Of a stretch of 64,000 nt of DNA, positions 32,027 through 41,611 are shown piece by piece (within the stretch, counting starts at the first letter, position 1; the number at the start of each line of letters is the position of its first letter). Under the pieces are notes generated by a model. That model searched no databases, was not told where the DNA came from, and saw only the letters and a program-made list of their open reading frames with translations. The stretch comes from Caenorhabditis remanei. Taxonomy: Eukaryota > Nematoda > Chromadorea > Rhabditida > Rhabditidae. Made by a program: the position numbers and the translations under genes. The stretch lies in assembly GCF_010183535.1 (NCBI RefSeq), contig NC_071332.1:15128001-15192000 (forward strand). The letters are read 5' to 3'.

Positions 32027-32938
32027 TCAAGATGATATCATGGTCACTTGGTTAACTATAAGCTGTGCATAATAATCGAAATTCTCGATCGCCGATTCTC
32101 CACATATATCCTTCATAATTTGCTTGGTACAGTCCTTCTCTGTGTAATATGCTTCAATTATTGCTTCTTTCGTCTTTTCTTTCAAATTGGATCTTTCCAA
32201 ACAGGAATATTTAAACAGATCCGGCGATTCTGTTCTCATTTGGTTCTCACAGGCAGTGAACTCTGTGTTTTTCATTTTTACGAATTCGCAAGATTTTGTT
32301 ATCTGCATTTTTTCAAAGTCAGTTGAGAAGCAAGTTGCTTGAATGCATGTCTGAAAAAGTTATTTTGATGAAGCTAAAAAAATAAAAACTTGCAATTGCT
32401 TGTTCGCATAGATCTATTGTGTTTAAAACTCTCGAGTCGTTCATCTTTGTGGTGACATTAAAGATTTGACTGACACCTTGAGACATGTCTTTTAGGATCG
32501 GCGTACATTTAAGACCATTGTACTGATAATACGGGCTATCACAACCTTCTTCATCAGAAGGTCTATCTGTGAGAACTTCCACAAAATAGTCATATTCTGA
32601 GGTGAGTTCATCCACTTGAACCTGGGTGCATAGTTTCTTTACAGTCTCCAAAAAACATGACTTTCCAGCAGTGTAGGCAGATTTTTGAGTAATAGAATTA
32701 CTCTGCAATTGATTTTATTTGATGAGTTTAAAATATATTTACTAACCGACAAGTAGTCGAACTCATTCGTGCAGTTGAAAGATTTATGATATACAGCTGA
32801 ATAAAACGTTAGAAGGCAGGGCGCCACATCTCTTTCAGCATTTCTTTTGAACGGAGTTGAAATCACGGGAATGGATAGAGTGAAGAGCAAAACAAAACAA
32901 AATGAAATCATATCAAACCGCAAAGTGAGGAAATTCAT
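32027..32938 (-). CDS. secreted Cys-rich protein, short DUF19-like form, 274 aa (member H)
   Basis: Exons: 32938-32747, 32702-32394, 32350-32027. Closest to member G. Two ATGs are possible; the second (32911, MISFCFVLLFTLSIPVIS) aligns with the paralogues and gives the better signal peptide. Intron 2 uses a GC donor: exon 2 ends AGCAATT and continues GCAAGT, a perfect consensus apart from the C, and exon 2 is then exactly 309 nt as in G, I and J. Closing block KDCTKQIMKDICGESA followed by FDYYAQ. No stop in frame. Confidence 0.72.
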
Positions 32939-33110
32939 TCAAGTATGAAAAAAAGTGTAGAGGAGATGAAGTTTAGTCGGTGACCAATTTTTTGGTTGAA
33001 TCTGCGCAGTCATAGAATTTTCGTTCAAAGAATGAAATTAAATTGAACGCAGTGAGAAGAGAATTTACATTTAAAAAATTTGGAGTGTTTATCAATAATT
33101 CAATTCGTAT

Positions 33111-34029
33111 TCAAACATTATCAAAAACAACTTTTCTCAATTGCGAGTTCATAACGAAAATCCTGACTGTCAGTGCAGTATTGTAATCAAAGTTTTCGAC
33201 CGCCCTCTCCCCACAGATGTCTTCCATTATAGTCTTCGCACATTTCTTCTTTAATGTCAAAATCTCAATTTGTGTTTCCTCATTCTGGCTATTGAAATCA
33301 AGACCGTCTAGGCAAGGATATTCGGAAAAATCTGGGGACAATTTGTCGATTTTAATGAGGCAAGCTGCGAACTCTGTATTCTTTAGGGCCATTTCTTCAC
33401 AACGGTCATGGAGATACTTCACTTTCTCTTCTGGATAGTAGCACTCCGGAGACAAACATGCCTGAAATTTTAGAAATATTGAAGTCTCAGTTTACTATGA
33501 CTAACCATCGTTTTGTCACACAATCTGAGAAGTTCCAACATTCTGGTGTCGTTAATTTTCACATCCAATGTTGCTAACGGCACCATCTTTTTTCCAGTTT
33601 CTTCGTATAAAGATGTACACTTTGCTGAGTTATATTTATAGTACAAATCTGAACAAGATGTACCAGCCGGAGGTGTTGCACTCAGACTATCCAGGAAGCT
33701 GTCATACTTTGTTGATAAAAAGTTGTACTGAGAAATTGGACATTCTTCTTTGGCGACTTCCAGAAAACAAGATTTCGCTTTTTTGAAACTTGCAATTTTA
33801 GTCTCTTGATTATCCTGAAAACTATCTTCAATTGGCATCAATATAGTTTTAAACTCACCGAAAATAAGTCCAAACTTTTTGTACAGTTGTATTCCCCAGT
33901 ATAAGCCATTCTATAGAATTCTGTTAAACATGAAGTCACATCTGCATTAGTTGAGTTTTGAGATGGAGCAGTGAATGCAAGACCAAGAAATAATAAGAAT
34001 GTGAAAATAAGACGTAGAAGAATATACAT
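33111..34029 (-). CDS. secreted Cys-rich protein, short DUF19-like form, 276 aa (member I)
   Basis: Exons: 34029-33859, 33814-33506 (309 nt), 33461-33111. Signal peptide MYILLRLIFTFLLFLGLAFTA. The N-terminal module SCLTEFYRMAYTGEYNC...LDLFS is followed by KAKSCFLEVAKEEC, TSCSDLYYKYNSAKC, ACLSPEC and the closing block KKCAKTIMEDICGERA followed by FDYN. Intron donors include GTTAGT. Intact and same strand as its neighbours. Confidence 0.75.
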
Positions 34030-34153
34030 GATTCGATATGTTGTGAGAGTGAATGTGAACTTGAAAAAAAATTGAACTGTAGTTTTGACGATGTGTCAGT
34101 ACATACTGAGGATTAGCACGATGAGTAGATGGACTGTGGAGGGAAATTCTGAT

Positions 34154-34398
34154 GCACGATAATTCAAAGTAAACCTATGCAAACGCGCTCTTTTGAGAAA
34201 AGTCGCTTACCTAAATTGTTTTGCTTAAACTGAAAAACTTTGTCAAGAAATAGTTTTAAGGAGAAATATACTCGAGAAAGGCCAATTTTTTGAAAAAACA
34301 AAAAATATCAAAAAATTGCAATTTAGGCGTCAAATAATATTACCAAAATGTAGTCTCAACAAAGCGCGTTTGCATAGGTTACGATTGAATTATCGTGC
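34154..34398. mobile_element. 245-bp MITE with ~36-bp TIRs and TGAT repeats at both sides
   Basis: Ends GCACGATAATTCAA ... CCTATGCAAACGCGCT and the inverted complement AGCGCGTTTGCATAGG ... TTGAATTATCGTGC. TGAT lies immediately outside both ends (34150-34153 and 34399-34402), consistent with a short target-site duplication. No coding content. Confidence 0.75.
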
Positions 34399-34449
34399 TG
34401 ATGATTGTTCCATCTGACATTCTATTGTGGAAATGTCAATTTTGTACAG

Positions 34450-34815
34450 CGCCATGCGGTATCACTGATTGTCCCACAAAGTAAATTATGTATAAACCAT
34501 TCAAAAGCTACAGTTACAGTTAAGCTACAGTTAGTGCAAGTTACATATCGACAAAGTAATTTCTCCTTCAAATCGTCCCATTTCAGTGCGAAATAAAGTG
34601 ATTTTTGAGATGTCCCCTTAAAATGGCCGTAACTCTCTAGGGAGTAAAAGTACAAAACATTTTTCAACTACAAAAATAAAGTCCTACTTTTGTCTGTATG
34701 GTCTATACATAATTTACTTTGTGGACAATCACTGATACTTTAATATCCTCTCAAGGATGGTCATTTTCAACTGAAAAAGGTCAAATTGTATATCTTACTG
34801 AACCGTGCTTTATGT
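34450..34815. mobile_element. palindromic element (CACAAAGTAAATTATGTATA family)
   Basis: TATCACTGATTGTCCCACAAAG...AATTATGTATA on the left is repeated inverted as TATACATAATT...CTTTGTGGACAATCACTGATA at 34703-34739. The outer right flank (GATGGTCATTTTCAACTGAAAA) has no left partner here but matches the element at 36268-36685, so this copy is left-truncated or rearranged. Confidence 0.6.
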
Positions 34816-34898
34816 ACTGCGGGGAAGCAGAGAATGATGATAAAAATCTATCCTCCTCACTCAGACATAAAATGGAAATTTAACATCAAAAAATTTAT

Positions 34899-35828
34899 TC
34901 ACAAAGGTATATCTTGACTATTATATACCACATTATTCACTTGAGACGCTTTCACATTAACTCTGACGGTCAGCGATGCATAATAATTGAAATCCTGCAC
35001 AGCCTTTTCTCCACAAAATTCTTTCATAATTTTATAAGAACAATCTTTCTTCGTCGTGAATAACTCGATTACAACTTGCTCGTTCGGGCTAGAGAAATCG
35101 AGATCATCCAAACAGGAGTACTCGGAAAAATCTGGTTGCAACTTCTGGATTTTCAGCATACACGCAGTAAACTCCGTGTTCCGCATTCCAATTTCTTTGC
35201 AACTGTCATGAATCCCTTTCTTCGCTTTTTCTGTATGATAACATTCGGGTACCAGGCACATCTGGAAAATTATTTTATTTTAAACGGATAGAGCTTGAGT
35301 AAATGTACCTCAACTTTCGCGCACAAATCAATAGTATCCAATATTTTTGTATCATTCAGCTTCAGATGATGATCGGAAATCACAAAAGCTTTCTGTGCAA
35401 GATCTTCTATCAATGGTTGGCACTTTAGTGAGTTGTATTTAAAATAGAAGTTAGAACAAGAGGTCCCAGCTGCCGGTTGAGTAGTCAAAACATCCAAAAA
35501 TTGTTGATATTTCGTAGAAAGTAAGTTGTATTGAGAAACAGAGCACTCTTCTTTAGCGATTTCCAGGAAACAAGATTTCGCAAGAGTGAATCCTAATTGC
35601 TGAAGCTCTGGTATGACCTGAAAATGATGGACATTACTGACTTATAAGTTTTTAGCGACTTACCATGAAAAAATCAAAGCTTTCAGTGCCGTTGTAATCC
35701 CCATTATACGCAGCTCTGTAGAATGCTTTCAGACATGTAGTCACATCTCCACTTGTTGAGTTTTGAGATGGAGCAGAAGATGCAAAGCTAGCCAATAGTA
35801 GCAATAGAAATTCAGTGGATTTGAACAT
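34899..35828 (-). CDS. secreted Cys-rich protein, short DUF19-like form, 278 aa (member J)
   Basis: Exons: 35828-35664, 35617-35309 (309 nt), 35261-34899. Signal peptide MFKSTEFLLLLLASFASS. Module 1 reads TCLKAFYRAAYNGDYNGTESFDFF: the cysteine found at this point in all paralogues (YNCT) is glycine here, creating an NGT sequon; its pairing partner would be unpaired. The rest is regular: KSCFLEIAKEEC, TSCSNFYFKYNSLKC, MCLVPEC, and the closing block KDCSYKIMKEFCGEKA. Most likely functional but structurally altered. Confidence 0.72.
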
Positions 35829-35994
35829 TTTTTGAAAACTTTTATTTGAAGTGAATTTGAAATTGCGAATAAACTGAACTTCAGTCCATCATCAGTTCAC
35901 ACCGACGACTTGGATTATCGTGCGCAACAGACATGTGAGACAGAAATGTGAATGTTTCTGTATTGTTTGGAAATTCCAAATATAGATAAAGAAA

Positions 35995-36262
35995 TGCTCA
36001 TACCAGACTTGGGCCGGGCCGGTAGAGAAATTTGCCGACCCGTCCCGGCCCGGTTGGCCCGGAACCAAAAAATGTGCACTATTTTTTCACAAAACTTTTC
36101 GAAATTTTTCAAATTTTCATCAAAAATGGTCAAAAATCCTATAAAAGCTTGTGTTTTATCGATATGTGAAAACATAGTCGAAAAATCGAAATTTCAAAAA
36201 AATATAATTTTCAAATTTTTGTACTGTGACCCGGGTCGGGCCGGTGAAAATTCTCAAATCGG
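35995..36262. repeat. GGCCCGG-type repeat
   Basis: GGGCCGGGCCGG near 36011 and CCGGGTCGGGCCGG near 36231 bracket AT-rich sequence; the same word family as 91-339. The open frames crossing it are repeat translations. Confidence 0.45.
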
Positions 36263-36267
36263 TTAAC

Positions 36268-36685
36268 TACCGTACAGTAAGAGATATACATATTTTGACC
36301 TTTTTCAGTTGAAAATAACCAATTTTGAGAAGGTGTTATGGAATCACTGATGGTCCCATCAAGTAGATTTTCAATGGATCATACAGAACAAAGCTAGATC
36401 TTCATTTTTGTAGTTGACAACTTTTTTGTACGGACACTTCCTAGAGAGTTATGATCATTTTAAGGTGATAGCTCAAAAACCACTCTATTTTCTCATTGAA
36501 ATGGGACGATTTGAGGGAGCAATTACCTTTCCTATATATAATTAAAATAAAGATCTAGCTTTGCTCCGAATAATGCATACATAATTTGCTATGTGGAACA
36601 ATCAGTGATACAGTAGCATCATCTCAAAGTTGGTCATTTTCTAGTGAAAATGGCCTAATTGTATAATTTACTCTACGGTACTGTA
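36268..36685. mobile_element. 418-bp palindromic element
   Basis: Left TACCGTACAGTAAGAGATATA ... GAAAATAACCAATTTTGAG and right CAAAGTTGGTCATTTTCTAG...TTACTCTACGGTACTG are inverted complements with substitutions. The inner parts (AATCACTGATGG and CAATCAGTGATAC) continue the stem. Related sequence at 34450-34815 and 3880-4215. Confidence 0.65.
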
Positions 36686-36882
36686 TCTTCAGTTTTATTT
36701 TCAGATGCGTCCCATTGTATAACAACGTTTTTTGTTCTTATCCACCGATGATCGATTTTTGCTCAACAGATCAACGAAATCATTTGAACTCATTATCATA
36801 TCCAACTAACAAATGCTATTTACCAAACAACAATGTAGAAACAGAAACCATTATCATCAATATTAGTTACTTTCCTTCAAAT

Positions 36883-37486
36883 ATGAAGTACCTTCTCTTA
36901 TTTGTCATTCTCTTCTTTATAACATTGCAAGTATCCGGAGGATGCCTTGATGAGTGCGAATGCCAACCATTTACAAACCTTGCGCTAGGACGCCTTCAGA
37001 GTGGGTTTACAATAAAGACAAAGATTCAGATTTAGTTTTCAGCTATTTCCAACATGTCTTTCACCGAGGGAGCTGGATGTGTTAATAAGCTGTTCTGTAA
37101 AAACAATAATATATTAGGTCTAGGTTCTACATTCTCACGTTCTGAGTTAGACAAACCAGTGGAAAGTGCTCTTGAACCTATTGTTTGTGCTTCGAACTCT
37201 AGTAATCATTCAGAATTTCCATGTCATTATTCCAGGACATACTCCCACCGGATGATGTGAAACGGGAGGAAGTTGAGGCGTTCTCGCAGTTCGGAATTAT
37301 TTGTGAAAACGGAACGTGGTATGCGACAAAATATCCAAGAGTTCGTTATAACCACGGAGGAATGATCGGCTTTCCTCCTCCGTTCAGTCAATACGATGGG
37401 AAAAAATCTGAAATTGTTTTCTTTGTTTGGTGAGTGATTATCACGGAAGGCTTTTGTACGAAAGTGTTGTTTTCAGTGCGACATAA
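36883..37486 (+). CDS. small Cys-containing secreted protein, 153 aa
   Basis: Four exons: 36883-37000, 37043-37182, 37236-37429, 37477-37486. Signal peptide MKYLLLFVILFFITLQVSG followed by CLDECEC, GAGCVNKLFC, a GIICENGTWYATK block and a final FFVCAT. The exon 2 donor is uncertain: GTTTGT at 37183 and GTGGAA at 37159 both keep phase, the former giving a 53-nt intron. The last coding exon is only 10 nt, which puts the last cysteine three residues from the end, as in several nematode secreted families with a CxxG-W...C-terminal Cys pattern (DUF281-like is possible). Function unknown, probably extracellular. Confidence 0.5.
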
Positions 37487-37603
37487 TAATTATGTTTTTC
37501 GAGACGAATAAAGTTCAACTGTATTCATTACTTTTATTAGAAATATCGTCGAGTACACTTTTTTTTTCAAGAAAGTGAATGAGAGAATTCTCGAGAAGTC
37601 AAT

Positions 37604-39909
37604 TTATCCGAAGATTGATCCAAGAACGTTGTCAGTGATGCGTTCTCCGTGGCCTGAAAAACTTTGATACAAAGTGAAACTGAAAAAAACGAAACTCACT
37701 TCTTCCGTCTCCTCGTCCCCCTTGGTTTCCACCACGTCCTCCTCCGTTTCCTCCGCGGTTAGGTCCATTTGGATTTTCAGTCCAACGATTTCCTCCGTTG
37801 TTGTTGTTTCCCCATCCTCCTGAAAATACATCTGACTGGAATCTTTCAATTATCTCTGAACCATACCATTGTTTCCTCCACGTCCACCTCCATTGTTGCC
37901 TCCCCATCCTCCTGAAATTCACCTCACTAATTAAAAAAAATTCAATATCCCGTACCATTATTTCCTCCACGACCACCGCCGTTATTGCCTCCCCATCCTC
38001 CTGAAAATCAGTTCTTTTTGTATGATGCCACTAAACAGCTACAGTATCCACCACAAATGAAACAAGGAAGTGGATAGTCACTTCCAAAACAGCCATACAA
38101 GAGATAGATCAAAGTTTTGATTCTGAGAAAAGAGATAAGAAAGAGAACACGGAAGTGTTTTTGGAAGTCAGAATGTACCAGTTTCATGGGTCACTTGACA
38201 GATAGAGATTGAACGTTTATTGGAGTGGTGTTCTGACAAGGAGTGAGATCGAGTATATACAGCGAGAAAATAATATTCCGGTCATGAGAATGTCTACATT
38301 CCAAATCAGGTCGATTTCTAGAGGAGCCAGAAGATTTCTAGACTCACTGAGTTTTTCACACTAACAAAAAGAAACTTTTACAAATTTATTAATTTTAAAT
38401 AATGGTATTATGCTTTTAAAAATTGAACTCTTCTAGAAAATTTTGTTTTAGAACGGTTCAGGGCCGATTGACATCACTGATAAACATGAGTTTGTGGGAA
38501 GAATTTAATAACAGAAAGTTCGGAATATAGTGATTTTGCAAACCATGTTCATAAGAAAGCTTCTTTTGCTGTGCAAAAAAATTTTCGTTTTTTCGACGGT
38601 TTTCGACAAAAAATTTTCTCCGGAATATTTTTCTTATTTTGTACTCAAAAACAGGTTTCTGGGAGTCTATCCTCGAAATACTTACAGTTTTCATACGAAT
38701 TCAAGATTTTTGCCTTCGAAAAACTAATATTTTCAGACAGATTTTTTTTTCGAATTTTTCTGTTTTCTCGGTCAAAAATTTTCGAAAAATAAAAGTGTTT
38801 CGAAGTTTTTGAACAGCCCTGACAAGGACGTCTCTAATAGCGTGGGCGACTTTCGTTCTGCTTTTCAAAGTGAGATTAATTTTGGAATTTAGTTAAGACA
38901 ACTGACAGTATTAGAAACTCAAGCGCAACTGTTTCACTCCGTCGTGGTAGTATTAAAAAAGAGCGTTTCTCTTAAAAGAATGTCCAGTACATTTTTAACG
39001 TAACAAAAAGTTGCATTTTCTATAATATTAACTGAACAAAAAGTTTCGGATTAACTAAATCAAGAAACAACTCATTAAACTGATAGACTCACTTTTTTCT
39101 ACACTCCCGACGGCTCTATTCCAGTTTAGATGTCCTTTGAAAACTTGAACGTCCCAAAAAACACTTAGACGTCTCTTAAAACACTTAGACGTCCCTTGAA
39201 ATACTTAGACGTCCTTTGAAACATTTAAACGTCCTTTCGGATCCCAAATATGTTCAAAAATGTTTAAACGTCCCAAAAAACATTTAGACGTCCCAAAAAA
39301 CGTTTAAACGTCCCATTAAATATTGAGACGTCCCTTGAAGTCCGAAAATTTGGTTTTAAATAATTAGACATCCCGCAAAACATTTAGACGTCCCAATAAA
39401 TATTTAAACGTCCCAAAAAATGTTTAGACGTCCCTTCAACACTAAAAGTCACTGAAAGTGTTCAAGGGACGTCTAAACTTTTTTTGGGACGTTTAAATGT
39501 TTTTTGGGACGTCTAAATGTTTTGTGGGACGTCTAAATATTTTTTGGGACGTTTAAATCTTCAGAACTATATTTTGGGATTTCAAGGGACGTCTAAACAT
39601 TTTATGGGACGTTTAAACGTTTTTTGGGACGTCTAAACTTTTGAAAGGACGTTTTAAAAAAATTAGAGTTTGAAAGGACGTTTAAGTGTTTCAAGGGACG
39701 TTTAAGTGTTTTAAGGGACGTTTGAGTTTTTAAAGGACATCTAAACTGGAATAGAGCCCTCCCGACTTACCGTTATTTCCTCCTCTTCCGCCTCCATTTC
39801 CCCAGTTTCCTCCTCCATTATTGTTTCCCCATCCACCACCGTTTCCACCCCATTGAGAATAAGCCATTCCCAAGAGGGCCAAAAGCAGGAAGATGGTCAG
39901 TTTTTGCAT
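37604..39909 (-). CDS. Gly/Asn-rich secreted protein, 132 aa, modular exons
   Basis: Five exons: 39909-39771, 38000-37956, 37911-37867, 37819-37700, 37653-37604. Signal peptide MQKLTIFLLLALLGMAYS, then repeats of GGWGGNNGGGRGG type, a NRWTENPNGPNR segment, more GGGRGGNQGG and a distinctive tail HGERITDNVLGSIFG. Exons 2 and 3 are both 45 nt, phase 1 at both ends, and nearly identical, each adding 15 residues. Composition resembles nematode Gly-rich secreted or antimicrobial-like peptides of the epidermis. The first intron is 1,770 nt and carries a 648-bp foldback element. A TATA-like box lies about 106 bp upstream of the ATG. Confidence 0.72.
39112..39759. mobile_element. 648-bp foldback element of GACGTTTAAACGTCC-type repeats
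   Basis: Ends are a 27-bp inverted repeat starting GGCTCTATTCCAGTTTAGATG at 39112 with its complement at 39733-39759. The left half is an array of (T)TTAGACGTCCC(AAAAAA/TTGAAA) units about 20 bp long. The right half is the same array inverted (GGGACGTCTAAA). The whole folds into one giant imperfect hairpin. It sits in intron 1 of the Gly-rich gene. Confidence 0.8.
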
Positions 39910-40014
39910 ACTGAAATAGTACTGAAATTTGGTTTGAAAAGTTCAACTAGAGAGAGAGAAGAAAACCAAAAAGTGTAGTTAATGGAGAAAATGGAAAGAG
40001 GAGAAAACTTCCGT

Positions 40015-40027
40015 CTTTTTATATATC
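40015..40027 (-). promoter_or_regulatory. TATA-like box of the Gly-rich gene
   Basis: Minus strand GATATATAAAAAG about 106-118 bp upstream of the ATG of the Gly-rich secreted protein. Sequence and position only. Confidence 0.35.
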
Positions 40028-40458
40028 TTCTTGACAACTACTATTCAACTTCCTTCCCGCCCCTTTATATCTCTTTTGTTATCTTCTTTTCTGAGAATTT
40101 TGAAGGTCGGCCAGGTCGACCTAAAAAAGAAATTGACACGAAAGTTACACAAAAAGTTTGATAGGAGAAGGGGAGAATTTGAATTTAAAAATTTTTTCTT
40201 TGTTGTAAAATAGTGAAAAAGCAAATTACTGTTTGGAACAAGGAAGTTGCTATGAATCGGGAAGTTAATCGAATTTCACGAACACCATTCCATTGAAAAC
40301 ACGGAAGTGAATTTCCTGTCTGTCGGTCTGTTTGTCCATGTGTCAACCTAGTATGCCAGACAGTTGTTACTTTGAAAAGTATCTTCGATCAAAGGTTGCA
40401 TACCCATTGTTTTTGCTCCGTTCACTCTTTTGTCTGGTTTTAATCGTCTGATGCTCAA

Positions 40459-40490
40459 TTGATAACCTGATATCAAAACCCAGTATAAAA
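40459..40490 (+). promoter_or_regulatory. GATA site and TATA box of the SCP-like gene
   Basis: TTGATAA at 40459-40465 is a GATA-factor-type site and TATAAAA at 40484-40490 a TATA box about 40 bp before the ATG at 40530. GATA sites next to a TATA box are common in intestinal secreted-protein genes of Caenorhabditis, so gut expression is a reasonable guess. Confidence 0.4.
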
Positions 40491-40529
40491 GCCATTCTAG
40501 CCAAAAACAATAACATTTCCCTTATTGAA

Positions 40530-41256
40530 ATGCAACTTTTACTCCTTTGTTTTGCTCTCTTTGGAGCATCCTATGCCCAATTCAGCGCTGCAGCTCAGGC
40601 GGACATTCTGAAAGCACATAATAGTCTCAGATCTGCATTCGCCAAGGGAACATTTTCGGCTCAAGGAGTCCCACAACTTTCCGCAGCGAATATGGTGAAA
40701 ATGGTGAAACATTTTCGGAAATAACTTTGCATATTTTTTGTATTTTTCAGAAGTGGAGTTCTAGAATGGCTGCGTCATCTCAAGCGTACGCTAATAGTTG
40801 TCCTGATGGAAATTCTGGAACCGATGATATTGGAGAGAATCTGTTCCAAACATGGGAACAAGTCAAGCCAACAGATCTTAACCAATATGGTAAAAAGGCG
40901 GCACTGGCATGGCAAGACGAATTCAATCAGTTCGGTATCTCCTCCAATCTTCTTGACCAGGATGCTCTGGACTCTGGAATCGGGGACGCCACTCAAATGA
41001 TTTGGGCTACAACTGGATTCGTGGGATGTGGTGTCAAAAATTGTGGACCAGACCAGGACCGATTTGATCAGGCTTTCAAGATTGTGGTAGTGTGTCAGTA
41101 TATGGAAAAGTGGGTTATCAGAGATTCTATGATCCTGAAAATATGTCATATTTCAGAGGAAATGTGGTTGACGAAAATATTTACGAGGTTGGAGACACTT
41201 GTTCGGCTTGCGGAGATTTCACAGCATGCGAGGAAAGCTCAGGACTTTGCGTTTGA
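40530..41256 (+). CDS. SCP-like extracellular protein (CAP domain), 210 aa
   Basis: Secreted CAP/SCP/Tpx-1/Ag5 protein. Exons: 40530-40703, 40751-41109, 41157-41256. Signal peptide MQLLLLCFALFGASYA, then the CAP core: ILKAHNSLRS near residue 28, MKWSSRMAASSQAYANSCP, IGENLFQTW, ATQMIWATTGFVGCGVKNC and VVCQY. The second intron (45 nt) restores the frame to GNVVDENIYEVGDTCSAC ending SSGLCV; without splicing the frame is wrong. CAP histidine is present in KAHNSLR and the acidic GEN motif in IGEN; the His usual after ATQM(I)W is replaced by QMIW context (T-Q-M-I-W), as in many nematode paralogues. Probably secreted into gut or body cavity; the molecular role of the family is poorly known. Confidence 0.88.
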
Positions 41257-41611
41257 GTGATGAATATATTAATCTTTTTGTATTACTGCCCCAACAAATA
41301 TTATCACTGAAAAGTTGCACTTTCCATAACAAAAATACTTGATTTTTATCATTTTTGTCTCCTTTCCGCACTGTTTTATACTTTCACACCATCACAAATT
41401 GTGTGCAAAGAGCCGCCGACAGTTATTTGTTTGACTTGCAGATTATCAGTGAGTGGTTTGAATGATGATAAGAAAATTGGGCGCTCGCTTGCCTATAAAA
41501 CCCGCGAAAAACTTTTCATTCGATTTTGATATTATTTTCTTTGAAAATTTTTCTTCAAGTACATTTTAATTCTCGTTTAGCTCCATTACTATTAGAAATT
41601 TTAGGAAACAA
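41257..41611. other. intergenic, promoter region of the folate carrier gene
   Basis: Contains TTTTATACTTTC and TGCCTATAAAACC near 41490-41503, a possible TATA box about 115 bp before the ATG at 41612. No coding sequence seen. Confidence 0.3.

Noticed and set aside
38450..38830. Possible inverted-repeat element starting GTTCAGGGC
   Set aside because: Only about nine bases at the ends are complementary, which is within chance for AT-rich intron sequence.
39112..39759. Regular short repeats resembling a CRISPR array
   Set aside because: Units are degenerate, inverted between halves, enclosed by TIRs and in an intron of a eukaryotic gene; spacers are simple A/T runs.
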